A DNA stretch of 6,231 nucleotides from an uncultured Asticcacaulis sp. (GCA_946480525.1 CAMLLA010000257.1:1-6231); one strand, 5' to 3'; numbered from the stretch's first letter, positions 1-5,815 are shown. The notes: a model not told the origin generated them from the letters alone. A program made the numbers and translations.

Positions 1-1268
1 TTTCCGAAGAGGCGCGCCGCATCCTGACCGACCTCGACCTCAAGGACGACAGCCTTGATGCCGAGAAGGAAAAGCAGGACCAGGGCCAGGACGATCAGAA
101 CGAAGGCGACGCCGAGCCCGACGCCGAAGATGACAACGAGCCCGAAGCCGAAGAGGACAACCGCCCCGAACAGGACGAACCGCGCGCCGATGGCCAGGAG
201 CAGTCCGAAGAGGGCGAGGACGACTACACCCAGATGCAGGGCGACCCGCAGATGGCGTCGGATTCGACCAGCGACGAAATCCCCGACGGCGAGGCCGGCG
301 AGGTAGACTTCCGCGACGAGGGCGCACCCGAGACAGCAATCAGGCCGGACTATGAGATCTACACCAGGCAGTTCGACGAGGTCGTGACTGCCGAAGAGCT
401 GTGTGATCCGGAAGAGCTGGAGCGCCTGCGCGGCTTCCTCAATGCGCAACTGGCCAATATGGCCAGCGTCGTGTCGCGCCTGGCCAACCGTCTGCAACGG
501 AAATTAATGGCGCAGCAGAACCGGTCCTGGACCTTCGACCTTGAAGAAGGCGTGCTGGACGCCGCCAAGCTGACGCGCGTCATCGTCGATCCATCGGCGC
601 CGCTGTCATTCAAGCAGGAAAAGGACACCGAGTTCCGCGACACGGTCGTGACCCTTCTGCTCGACAATTCGGGCTCGATGCGCGGCCGCCCGATCATGGT
701 CGCCGCCATGTGCGCCGACATCCTGGCGCGAACCCTGGAACGCGTCGGCGTCAAGGTCGAGATCCTGGGCTTTACCACCAAGGCGTGGAAGGGCGGCCAG
801 TCGCGCGAGGCCTGGGTGCGTTCGGGCAAGCCTGCCAATCCCGGCCGTCTCAACGACCTGCGCCACATCATCTATAAGGCCGCCGACAATCCCTGGCGCC
901 GGGCGCACAAAAACCTGGGCCTGATGATGCGCGAAGGCCTGCTGAAGGAAAATATCGACGGCGAGGCCCTGAACTGGGCCTATGGCCGCCTGGCCGGCCG
1001 GCCCGAGCAGCGCAAGATACTGATGGTCATTTCGGATGGGGCGCCGGTCGACGATTCGACTCTCAGCGTCAATTCCGGGCACTATCTCGAAAATCACCTG
1101 CGCAAGGTCATCTCCGATATCGAAGGCGCGCGTAAGGTGGAATTGGTGGCGATCGGTATCGGCCACGACGTGACGCGGTACTACAAGCGTGCGCTTACAT
1201 TGATCGACGTTGAGCATCTGGCCGGTGGTTTGATGGATAAGCTTACGGAGTTGTTTAGTGAACCGTAA
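1..1268 (+). CDS. cobT: Aerobic cobaltochelatase subunit CobT (5' end missing)
   Basis: The frame is open from base 3 and stops at TAA 1266-1268, giving 421 visible residues; CobT proteins are usually about 600-640 residues, so roughly the first 200 lie outside the window. CobT works with CobN and the AAA+ ATPase CobS in the cytoplasm to insert Co2+ into hydrogenobyrinic acid a,c-diamide in aerobic cobalamin synthesis. Visible residues ~15-105 are a low-complexity Asp/Glu/Pro/Gln stretch typical of the central CobT linker. A von Willebrand A domain follows: the MIDAS motif DNSGS is at visible residues 221-225 (bases 663-677), and the second metal-site motif ISDGAP is near residue 345. The end, with the GHYLEN segment followed by the final helix, matches the CobT C-terminus. 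Its last codons overlap the start of the next gene by 11 bases, suggesting an operon. Identification is firm; only the N-terminal domain is unseen. Confidence 0.97.
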   Translation, partial: SEEARRILTDLDLKDDSLDAEKEKQDQGQDDQNEGDAEPDAEDDNEPEAEEDNRPEQDEPRADGQEQSEEGEDDYTQMQGDPQMASDSTSDEIPDGEAGEVDFRDEGAPETAIRPDYEIYTRQFDEVVTAEELCDPEELERLRGFLNAQLANMASVVSRLANRLQRKLMAQQNRSWTFDLEEGVLDAAKLTRVIVDPSAPLSFKQEKDTEFRDTVVTLLLDNSGSMRGRPIMVAAMCADILARTLERVGVKVEILGFTTKAWKGGQSREAWVRSGKPANPGRLNDLRHIIYKAADNPWRRAHKNLGLMMREGLLKENIDGEALNWAYGRLAGRPEQRKILMVISDGAPVDDSTLSVNSGHYLENHLRKVISDIEGARKVELVAIGIGHDVTRYYKRALTLIDVEHLAGGLMDKLTELFSEP

Positions 1269-2337
1269 AGAGGCCCCCACCGCCGTATCTCACGGCTTCG
1301 CCGCTCGTACGGTCTCCCTCCCCACCAAGGTGGGGAAGAATAAAAAAGAGGCGCCCTCTTATACCTCCCCGACTTGTCGGGGAGGGGGACCGGCGCGCCT
1401 TAGCGCGCTGGTGGTGGGGTTTCTTACTTTCTTTCTTGCAACAAGCGCGGCCCACGCCGCCCTGCACCCCTACGGTCAGAAGCGCACCCTGAACATCCAG
1501 CCCTTGCCGGCCGTCACCGACACCAAACCCCTCAATCCGGCGGTCCGCTATGCCGGCGGATATGAACTGTCGCCGCTCCAGCGCATGTGGCAGTTCCGCG
1601 GCATGTCGGACCTGCGTGTCACAACGGGCGCCAACGCCCCGCGCGTCGAAGCTATCAGCGATATCGGAGTAGCCATCAGCTTCGATCTCAAAGAAGGTGC
1701 ACCTATCGAACTCGACCCGTTGCGCGCCGAAGATGGCCTGGCCTTTACCAATCGCCTGTTCAGCGACGCCGAGGATACGGCGTTCGACCCGCGCACCAAC
1801 ACGCGCTACGTCTCCTATGAGCGCACCCACCGCGTCATGGCCTTTCGCAACGGCTGGCAGCAGAAGGGCGAAACCCTGCAATTGACCGGTCTGCCCGTCT
1901 TTCCGGCCAATGAGGGCATGGAGGGGCTGACTCTTGTCGGCGACAGTTTGCTGGCGGGCGCGGAAGGCGGCGGCTTCTGGCTCTGTCCAGTGACAACACT
2001 GGCGTGCCGTGAGATCAAGGGACCGCAGGCGCCGGGCTTCATGTATAAGCTGACCTCCCTGACGACACTGGAACCGGGGGGCAATGAGGTCCTGGCCCTC
2101 TATCGTTTCTACAACCCCCTGATCGGCCTGCGCAGTCAGTTGCGCCTGTTGCGACTCGAAGGCGGTCGCCTGACCGTGGCGGCAGACCTCCTGAAAGTCG
2201 CGCCGCCAATGCCGACCGATAATTACGAAGGCGTCTCCGCGGTAAAGACGGCGACGGGCTACCGGCTCTATCTGATCGCCGATGGGCTGGATCCCAAGAA
2301 GAAGCCGAAGCTCCTCATCTACGACTGGAAGCGCTGA
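1258..2337 (+). CDS. Secreted phytase-like (esterase-like activity of phytase family) protein
   Basis: A 359-residue frame starts at GTG 1258 inside the end of cobT. GGAG at 1247-1250, seven bases upstream, supports this start, and no equally good start lies nearer the mature protein. Residues ~47-67 form a signal peptide (Arg47, hydrophobic core 50-62, cleavage expected after AHA at 65-67), so the protein is probably periplasmic or exported. The mature part fits the Phytase-like beta-propeller family (PF13449): FRGMSDL (113-119), EAISDIG (131-137), DAEDTAFDP (170-178), YVSYERTHR (184-192), NEGMEG (218-223) and DNYEGVS (321-327), with acidic residues placed as in that family. Cys243 and Cys250 could form a disulfide. 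The substrate is unknown, and family membership does not prove phytase or esterase activity. Oddly, residues ~5-50 are encoded by a palindromic repeat element, giving an unusually long region before the signal peptide. The stop overlaps the next ATG. Confidence 0.86.
   Translation: MNRKEAPTAVSHGFAARTVSLPTKVGKNKKEAPSYTSPTCRGGGPARLSALVVGFLTFFLATSAAHAALHPYGQKRTLNIQPLPAVTDTKPLNPAVRYAGGYELSPLQRMWQFRGMSDLRVTTGANAPRVEAISDIGVAISFDLKEGAPIELDPLRAEDGLAFTNRLFSDAEDTAFDPRTNTRYVSYERTHRVMAFRNGWQQKGETLQLTGLPVFPANEGMEGLTLVGDSLLAGAEGGGFWLCPVTTLACREIKGPQAPGFMYKLTSLTTLEPGGNEVLALYRFYNPLIGLRSQLRLLRLEGGRLTVAADLLKVAPPMPTDNYEGVSAVKTATGYRLYLIADGLDPKKKPKLLIYDWKR
1270..1410. repeat. Multi-hairpin palindromic repeat element (REP/MITE-like)
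   Basis: Five hairpins follow in a row: CCGTA/TACGG at 1283-1312 with an inner GGC-TTC-GCC; CCCCACC-AA-GGTGGGG at 1320-1335; AAGAGG-CGC-CCTCTT at 1346-1360; a perfect 10-base stem at 1364-1373/1376-1385; and GCGCGC-CTTA-GCGCGC at 1393-1408. The outer arms 1310-1323 and 1379-1392 are inverted copies with one mismatch in 14, so 1310-1392 is one large imperfect palindrome. This layout resembles the dispersed intergenic palindromes common in alphaproteobacterial genomes. It begins directly after the cobT stop and ends where the signal peptide begins. Element borders are approximate, and other copies cannot be checked from this window. Confidence 0.82.
1341..1363 (-). terminator. Possible minus-strand intrinsic terminator inside the repeat
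   Basis: Read on the minus strand, the stem AAGAGG-GCG-CCTCTT (1346-1360) is followed by a run of T residues (complement of the A run at 1342-1347). That is the form of a small Rho-independent terminator. No minus-strand gene lies upstream for it to serve, so it may only stop antisense transcription or be a by-product of the element. The stem is just six base pairs. Confidence 0.3.
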
Positions 2338-3341
2338 TGCCTTCGGGCGTCCTGGATGTGCTGGCGCCCGCCGCCGCCGCATGCCAACTGATGATGGCAT
2401 TGCTTATCTGGCGCCGGACGCAATTGCCGGGGCGGCGTGAACTCGCGCTCAGCCTGGGCTCCGGCGCCGCCTATTTCCTTCATGCCGCTTTCCCTGAGGC
2501 ACTTGGGTTTCTGCTGCCGGTCGTGCTGATCGCGCCGTTGGCCTGTAATCGCGCCATTCGTGCGGCTTTCGAAGCGGCGCCGCGCCCATGGCTCGACCTG
2601 TGGCTGCTGACACTCTTGCTGGGCTTCGGCCTGGCCGCGCGCCTGGGCGCTCCGCCGGTGACGGGCATGGTGTCGAGCCTGCTCAGCGTCGGGCTGTTCC
2701 TGGAGTTGCCTGTCATTGTCTGGCGCGGTCTGCCGGACGATCTGGTGGCCGCCCGGCGCAGTGTTCGTACGTGGATACTGGCCCTGTCCGCCGCACTGGG
2801 TTCGACGGTGGCGCTGGCATCCTTCTTTGGTGCGGCTCCCCTGGCGGCGCCGTTCGCAGCCGCCATGACCTGCCTTCTGGCCTTTGCCGCTGTGGCTTTT
2901 GGCGGTGAACTCACCGAGACGCTTGAGGCCTCGCCAGGCACCGTAAAGGCGCCGCTCGACAGCCGGGAGCAACAGGTCCTGCGCCGCCTGCGCGAAGTCA
3001 TAGCCGAAGTCTACAGCGACCCCAACCTGACCCTGTCGACCCTGGCGCAGCGCCTCGACGTGCCGGAACATCGCCTGCGCCGGGTCATCCACTTAGGCGA
3101 GGGCCAGCGCAATTTCAGTGCCTGGTTGAACGTCTATCGTATCGACGCATTCAAGGCGCGCGTCGACGAAGATGAGACCATTCTTACGTCGGCCCTTGCG
3201 GTTGGCTACAATTCGCTGTCGGCCTTCAATCGCGCCTTCAAGACGGCGGAGGGCGTGACACCCAGCGCCTTCCGCGCTGCTCGCAAGGCAAAGATAAAGG
3301 CTGCGATCGAGCCGACGCCCGATACGCCCAGCGCCACGTAG
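2337..3341 (+). CDS. AraC-family regulator with N-terminal multi-pass membrane domain
   Basis: This 334-residue protein joins a membrane domain to a DNA-binding domain. Hydrophobic helices are visible at about residues 5-25, 35-52, 56-75, 85-104, 110-129, 145-165 and 168-189 (six or seven spans). After a short linker, residues ~210-312 are an AraC/XylS domain: the first helix-turn-helix is LTLSTLAQRLDVPEHRLRRV (231-250), and the second is near 282-300, followed by the family-typical ending GVTPSAFR (306-313). It is probably an inner-membrane one-component sensor with a cytoplasmic DNA-binding domain. The ATG at 2337 overlaps the preceding stop (TGATG), and GGAAG at 2327-2331 serves as ribosome site, so translation is coupled to the phytase-like gene. 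That gene may encode its sensing partner or its target; this is inferred from position only. The last 45 codons overlap a convergent gene on the other strand. Confidence 0.93.
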   Translation: MPSGVLDVLAPAAAACQLMMALLIWRRTQLPGRRELALSLGSGAAYFLHAAFPEALGFLLPVVLIAPLACNRAIRAAFEAAPRPWLDLWLLTLLLGFGLAARLGAPPVTGMVSSLLSVGLFLELPVIVWRGLPDDLVAARRSVRTWILALSAALGSTVALASFFGAAPLAAPFAAAMTCLLAFAAVAFGGELTETLEASPGTVKAPLDSREQQVLRRLREVIAEVYSDPNLTLSTLAQRLDVPEHRLRRVIHLGEGQRNFSAWLNVYRIDAFKARVDEDETILTSALAVGYNSLSAFNRAFKTAEGVTPSAFRAARKAKIKAAIEPTPDTPSAT

Positions 3342-3889
3342 GGTGACGGCATGAGCGTCGCGGCTGCCACCGACACAAGGGCGGCAATCAGGCCCGCCAT
3401 GCGGAAGGCGTGTTCGGCCGGGTTCAGCCATAGTCGCCAGCGCGCGGGCAGAAGCGTTCGGACCAGGTCCCAGCCACCATAGGTCATCAGGCTGCCGGCT
3501 GTCGCGTAGACGAGCGCGGGTTGCCAGTTGAGCAGGTTCTCGACCCGCGACATTGCAAACAGTCCGCCCCCCGCGGTAAAGACCAGCGTGGCTGGCAAAA
3601 AGTCGGCGATGCGCCGGCCGTTACGTTCAAGCCTCAAGGCACGTATGCCGGCCCAGAGGTTGTAGCTGATGACGATGCTGACGCCCATCAGGTCCAGCTT
3701 GCCGCGATAGATGAAGGCGCCGATCAGTGCCGTCGTCACGCATACGATCGCCAGGCAGAGCGTCGTCCATCCGGTTCGCCGATGCGCCGCATCGCCCTTG
3801 CGGCGCATGAGGACAAGGCTGCCGATGAGGATCGCCAATGAGCCGGCGGCGATATGGGTAATAATGTTCAGTGTATGAAAATCGGGCAT
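3206..3889 (-). CDS. DUF2306-like seven-helix membrane protein
   Basis: The protein has 227 residues and no known function. ATG 3887-3889 was chosen over an in-frame ATG 27 bases upstream because a full AGGAGG (3894-3899) sits four bases before it. Hydrophobic spans lie near residues 8-28, 42-61, 66-85, 97-115, 123-142, 165-180 and 184-202. The first span, with THIAAGSLAILIGSLVL, followed by a basic loop containing AHRRTGW (35-41), matches the pattern of the DUF2306 family of predicted inner-membrane proteins, including the His in helix 1 and the His-Arg loop; this is recalled, not searched. It lies 3' of rpmB on the same strand but beyond the rpmB terminator, so it should have its own promoter in 3900-3972, where I see no clear one. 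The last helix and C-terminal tail are encoded opposite the regulator's helix-turn-helix: the genes converge and share 136 bases. Confidence 0.86.
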   Translation of the reverse strand: MPDFHTLNIITHIAAGSLAILIGSLVLMRRKGDAAHRRTGWTTLCLAIVCVTTALIGAFIYRGKLDLMGVSIVISYNLWAGIRALRLERNGRRIADFLPATLVFTAGGGLFAMSRVENLLNWQPALVYATAGSLMTYGGWDLVRTLLPARWRLWLNPAEHAFRMAGLIAALVSVAAATLMPSPYVALGVSGVGSIAAFIFALRAARKALGVTPSAVLKARLKADSEL

Positions 3890-3972
3890 GAAACCTCCTG
3901 TTGAGGACGGTGTCATGCGGTGCGCCAGGCGCCATTTCCTGCCGATTTCTGAAAACGGTCATCGAGCAGGCA

Positions 3973-4004
3973 ACAAAAAACCCGGCGCGGTAGCCGGGTT
4001 CTTC
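3973..4004 (-). terminator. Intrinsic terminator of rpmB
   Basis: The arms AACCCGGC (3979-3986) and GCCGGGTT (3993-4000) form an eight-base-pair stem around a six-base loop. On the minus strand it is followed by a T run, the complement of the A run at 3975-3980. It begins about 24 bases after the rpmB stop, so it should end the rpmB transcript before the downstream membrane-protein gene. Confidence 0.92.
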
Positions 4005-4027
4005 GAATTCGCAATGGAAGTCAGGCC

Positions 4028-4321
4028 TTAGGCCTTGGCTTCTTCCAGCTTCGCCTTGATCTGCTTCTTCAGGCGACGGGCGCGCAAGCTAAGGTCCGCG
4101 TCGTCCGCCTTGACCAGGAAAGCGTCCAGGCCGCCACGGAAGTCGAGCGTACGCAGGGCGGCGTTCGAGATCTTCAGGCGATAGGACTGGCCCAGGGCGT
4201 CCGAAGCCAGAGCGGTTTGACGGAGGGACGGCAGGAAGCGGCGCTTCGTCTTGATATTGGAGTGGCTCACGGAATGGCCAACCATCGGGCCGACACCGGT
4301 GAGTTCGCAGCGACGCGACAT
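4028..4321 (-). CDS. rpmB: 50S ribosomal protein L28
   Basis: This 97-residue protein is a full-length bacterial L28, a structural protein of the large ribosomal subunit. The opening [20 protein letters not shown], then SNIKTKRRF (21-29) with its basic rRNA-binding stretch, is the family signature. [14 protein letters not shown] (51-64) and the Lys/Arg-rich C-terminal helix also fit. It lacks the paired CxxC motifs of zinc-binding L28 forms, as in other alphaproteobacteria. ATG 4319-4321 is supported by AAGGTGG at 4327-4333, five bases upstream; a longer frame with a further-upstream start is not plausible. It appears to be a single-gene unit, with a strong promoter at 4390-4418 and a terminator at 3973-4004. 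The leader, about 60 nt, can fold into a small hairpin. Confidence 0.99.
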   Translation of the reverse strand: MSRRCELTGVGPMVGHSVSHSNIKTKRRFLPSLRQTALASDALGQSYRLKISNAALRTLDFRGGLDAFLVKADDADLSLRARRLKKQIKAKLEEAKA

Positions 4322-4355
4322 GTGTTCCACCTTAGGAAAAGAAAATGACAGACAT

Positions 4356-4375
4356 GCCTGCGGCAAAGCCGAGGC
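4356..4375 (-). promoter_or_regulatory. Hairpin in the rpmB leader
   Basis: On the minus strand GCCT-C-GGC-TTT-GCC-GC-AGGC forms a stem of seven pairs with small internal bulges. It lies in the predicted 5' leader, some 23 bases before the Shine-Dalgarno site. Ribosomal protein leaders often carry autoregulatory structure, but I do not recognise a known L28 leader class here. Confidence 0.35.
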
Positions 4376-4380
4376 TTAAA

Positions 4381-4434
4381 GAGGGGCGTTCTATAGGCAA
4401 AGGTGGATGGCAGGTCAAGAGGAAAACGCCCCTC
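4381..4434. repeat. Perfect 10-base inverted repeat flanking the rpmB promoter
   Basis: GAGGGGCGTT (4381-4390) and AACGCCCCTC (4425-4434) are exact reverse complements separated by 34 bases that contain both promoter boxes. One arm covers the likely transcription start and touches the -10 box; the other lies just upstream of the -35 box. It could be a paired operator. In a transcript reading through from the upstream 137-residue gene, it could form a GC-rich stem followed by TTT, acting as a weak terminator. Confidence 0.7.
4390..4418 (-). promoter_or_regulatory. Sigma70-type promoter of rpmB
   Basis: On the minus strand the -35 box TTGACC (4413-4418) and the -10 box TATAGA (4390-4395) are 17 bases apart. 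Each box differs from consensus at one position. Transcription should start near 4383, leaving a leader of about 60 nt before the L28 start. A strong constitutive promoter fits a ribosomal protein gene. Confidence 0.82.
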
Positions 4435-4446
4435 GACCCGCCGGTT

Positions 4447-4860
4447 TCAGTTCAGCCAGAAACGCTGGCCGCCAAAAGCCTGGGGCGTATCCACCGTAGG
4501 GCGCACAACGATCTGGTGATCGTCGCGCCAAAGGATTTCCCGGGGACGGCTCAGCTTGATCGCTTCGACGGGCACGCCGCCTTCGTTGATCAGCCAGGCG
4601 CAATAGCGCGCCCGCTCTATGCATTCGCGCGCCCCCGGATGAAACCAGCAGACGCCATAAATGCTGCCACGGCGCTTGAAGTGGCGTGACACGCGGCCGG
4701 GGATCGGCAAATGGTCGTTGAACCAGTCGAACTGGTTGTCGAGTTCGTGGCGAATCCAGTCGGGACAACCCGTCCGCGACAAATACCACGACGCCCGGAA
4801 GAAGCCCGTCTCCGCGCCAGTCGCCTGGTCACGGAGCGGCGTTACAAACCGCACATACAT
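4447..4860 (-). CDS. Conserved hypothetical protein of 137 residues
   Basis: I do not recognise a named function. The protein is soluble, with no signal peptide or membrane span, and is rich in Trp, Phe, Arg and His. Visible blocks are MYVRFVTP (1-8), ETGFFRASWYL (17-27), WFNDHLPIP (46-54), GVCWFHPGARECI (69-81) and GVPVEAIKLSRPREIL (95-110) followed by WRDDHQIVV (111-119). From memory these correspond to a widespread uncharacterised family with a GISWF...A.E.I core, a Gly-Val-Pro-Val segment and an acidic-Asp-x-Gln-Val-Val block; this match was not searched. The start ATG 4858-4860 has only a moderate ribosome site (GAAGG about eight bases upstream). It reads in the same direction as rpmB and carD, but the carD terminator separates it from carD. 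The leader upstream contains a candidate leader peptide and hairpin, so expression may be controlled after transcription starts. Coding GC bias and conservation-like motifs make it a real gene. Confidence 0.88.
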   Translation of the reverse strand: MYVRFVTPLRDQATGAETGFFRASWYLSRTGCPDWIRHELDNQFDWFNDHLPIPGRVSRHFKRRGSIYGVCWFHPGARECIERARYCAWLINEGGVPVEAIKLSRPREILWRDDHQIVVRPTVDTPQAFGGQRFWLN

Positions 4861-4929
4861 GAGGATACCTTCGCGACGCAGTCTTAAGCAGCGTCACGCC
4901 GTTGCATTGGAATTTTCAGGGCAGATGAT

Positions 4930-4947
4930 GCGATCCCTTCGGATCGC
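4930..4947 (-). promoter_or_regulatory. Leader hairpin upstream of the 137-residue gene
   Basis: GCGATCC-GAAG-GGATCGC (minus strand) is a perfect seven-base-pair stem with a four-base loop. It starts two bases after the stop codon of the candidate leader peptide and lies about 70 bases before the main start codon. No T run follows, so it is not a standard intrinsic terminator. Its position suggests it folds or unfolds depending on the ribosome at the leader peptide. Confidence 0.5.
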
Positions 4948-4949
4948 GC

Positions 4950-4997
4950 TCAGGCTTCCAAAGGGAGACAAGGCGGGTCGAAGTTCTTAAAGAACAT
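4950..4997 (-). CDS. Candidate 15-codon leader peptide
   Basis: On the minus strand ATG 4995-4997 opens a short frame, MFFKNFDPPCLPLEA, ending at TGA 4950-4952. GGAG at 5006-5009, eight bases upstream, is a good Shine-Dalgarno site, better than that of the main gene. Three Phe codons and a Pro-Pro pair occur in 15 codons; Pro-Pro can slow ribosomes. A stable hairpin begins two bases past the stop, and a TATAAT box lies about 39 bases upstream of the ATG. The arrangement resembles a cis-acting leader that couples its own translation to the downstream gene. I do not recognise the peptide, and so short a frame could occur by chance. Confidence 0.45.
   Translation of the reverse strand: MFFKNFDPPCLPLEA
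4983..4995. repeat. 13-base palindrome GTTCTT-A-AAGAAC
   Basis: Two perfect six-base arms flank a single A. It overlaps codons 2-5 of the candidate leader peptide. It may be a protein-binding operator downstream of the promoter or a by-product of the Phe and Lys codons. The 5-base spacing of GTTC/GAAC does not match the alphaproteobacterial LexA box. Confidence 0.4.
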
Positions 4998-5035
4998 ATC
5001 GCGGTCTCCAGGCGGTTAAGGTCCGGCGCGGATAG

Positions 5036-5041
5036 ATTATA
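5036..5041 (-). promoter_or_regulatory. Possible -10 box (TATAAT) for the leader and 137-residue gene
   Basis: A perfect TATAAT occurs on the minus strand. At 17 bases spacing the -35 region (5059-5064) reads AACAAA, a poor match, so an activator or another sigma factor may be needed. Just upstream, GTTT-N6-AAAC (5062-5075) is a small inverted repeat near the -35 position. Transcription would start near 5029, giving a leader of about 170 nt. Confidence 0.42.
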
Positions 5042-5114
5042 TCGCCGCTATCGGCAAGTTTGTTTTAAATGAAACGATTTTGTGGGCGACGACTGCGGCT
5101 TTTGCGCCACGCAT

Positions 5115-5147
5115 GAAAAAGCCCTCCGGCGGACCGGAGGGCTTTTG
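5115..5147 (-). terminator. Intrinsic terminator of carD
   Basis: The arms AAAAGCCCTCCGG (5117-5129) and CCGGAGGGCTTTT (5134-5146) are perfect complements over 13 bases around the loop CGGA. T runs occur on both strands, so it can work in both directions. It begins 22 bases after the carD stop codon. Confidence 0.95.
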
Positions 5148-5168
5148 TCTCTGACTGACTTTGACGGC

Positions 5169-5687
5169 TTAGGCGGCCTTGGTCAGGTTCTTGTTGAGGA
5201 TGGCGACGGCGGCGTCGCGATCGATCTTTTCGATGGCGGCGACTTCACGGGCCATGCGGTCCAGCGCCGATTCGTAAAGCTGACGCTCGGAATAGGATTG
5301 TTCCGGCTGGCTGTCCGAACGGTGCAGGTCGCGTACGACTTCAGCCAGCGAGACCAGGCAGCCCGAGTTGATCTTGGCTTCATATTCCTGGGCGCGGCGC
5401 GACCACATGGTGCGCTTGACGCGGGCGCGGCCCTTCAGCGTGACGAGCGCCTGCGACATGACCGCGTCGGCCGCCAGATGGCGCAGACCAGCCGTCTTGG
5501 CCTTCTTGGTCGGGACGCGCAGGGTCATCTTTTCGTGGTCAAAGGTCACGACGAAGACTTCCAGTGTCAGGCCCGCGACTTCCTGGGTCTCGACCGCTGC
5601 GACCTGACCGACGCCGTGCGCCGGATAGACGACCTTGTCGCCTACGGAAAAATCATGACGGGTGAGGGTAAGGGTATCTGCTGACAT
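5169..5687 (-). CDS. carD: CarD/CdnL-family RNA polymerase-binding transcription regulator
   Basis: The 172-residue protein binds RNA polymerase and stabilises the open promoter complex, chiefly at rRNA and growth-related promoters; in Caulobacter the homologue is called CdnL. Residues ~13-70 are the Tudor-like polymerase-interacting domain, opening with FSVGDKVVYPAHGVGQV (13-29). Residues ~75-165 are the helical DNA-binding domain, and Trp95 in KRTMWSRRAQEYEAKI is placed like the Trp that wedges into the upstream edge of the transcription bubble. ATG 5685-5687 is preferred: AAAGG at 5696-5700 lies eight bases upstream, whereas an in-frame TTG at 5708 has no support. The protein ends in Lys-Ala-Ala; in Caulobacter CdnL a C-terminal Ala-Ala is reported to allow ClpXP degradation, so turnover may be conserved here. 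It is followed by a strong terminator. I see no clear sigma70 promoter upstream. Confidence 0.97.
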   Translation of the reverse strand: MSADTLTLTRHDFSVGDKVVYPAHGVGQVAAVETQEVAGLTLEVFVVTFDHEKMTLRVPTKKAKTAGLRHLAADAVMSQALVTLKGRARVKRTMWSRRAQEYEAKINSGCLVSLAEVVRDLHRSDSQPEQSYSERQLYESALDRMAREVAAIEKIDRDAAVAILNKNLTKAA

Positions 5688-5776
5688 CTTTAAAGCCTTT
5701 CGCTTCAAAAGTGGAACAGGCGGCGACTATCCGTCTTTCAATCGTCAGAAAGATATGGTCTCGGCCGGGGAGGGCA

Positions 5777-5798
5777 GAAACGCATAGCTTGAAACGCA
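5777..5798. repeat. Direct repeat GAAACGCA x2 upstream of carD
   Basis: GAAACGCA occurs at 5777-5784 and again at 5791-5798, a period of 14 bases. A partial third copy, GAAACG, lies at 5831-5836. The repeats are 90-150 bases upstream of the carD start and could bind a regulator, but period 14 is not a whole helical turn. Confidence 0.4.
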
Positions 5799-5815
5799 CA
5801 AAGCCACGCCGTAAG

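Noticed and set aside
40..339. Short frames on both strands over the acidic part of cobT
   Set aside because: Arg/Pro-rich translations are what the Asp/Glu-rich cobT linker yields in other frames.
1255..2400. Long minus-strand frame (381 codons) opposite the phytase-like gene
   Set aside because: It mirrors a gene with a signal peptide, family motifs and a ribosome site. Its own translation is low-complexity Gln/Arg/Gly sequence typical of antisense frames in GC-rich DNA.
3887..3916. Upstream ATG (3914-3916) for the DUF2306-like protein
   Set aside because: The AGGAGG site lies between it and the ATG at 3887-3889, so it serves the downstream start.
4930..4947. Leader hairpin read as an intrinsic terminator
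   Set aside because: The stem is followed by ATCATCTGCC on the minus strand and has no T run.
4983..4995. GTTCTTAAAGAAC read as a LexA (SOS) box
   Set aside because: Alphaproteobacterial LexA sites are direct repeats GTTC-N7-GTTC; this is an inverted repeat with a 5-base gap.
5082..5684. Plus-strand frame of 200 codons opposite carD
   Set aside because: It runs antisense through the whole of carD and across its terminator, with no ribosome site or family motif.
5688..5708. TTG start seven codons upstream for carD
   Set aside because: A rare start codon without a ribosome site, whereas the ATG at 5685-5687 has AAAGG eight bases upstream and gives the usual CarD length.
5738..5785. A second 15-codon frame upstream of carD on the minus strand
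   Set aside because: Similar in size to the candidate leader peptide at 4950-4997, but without a ribosome site or an adjoining hairpin.
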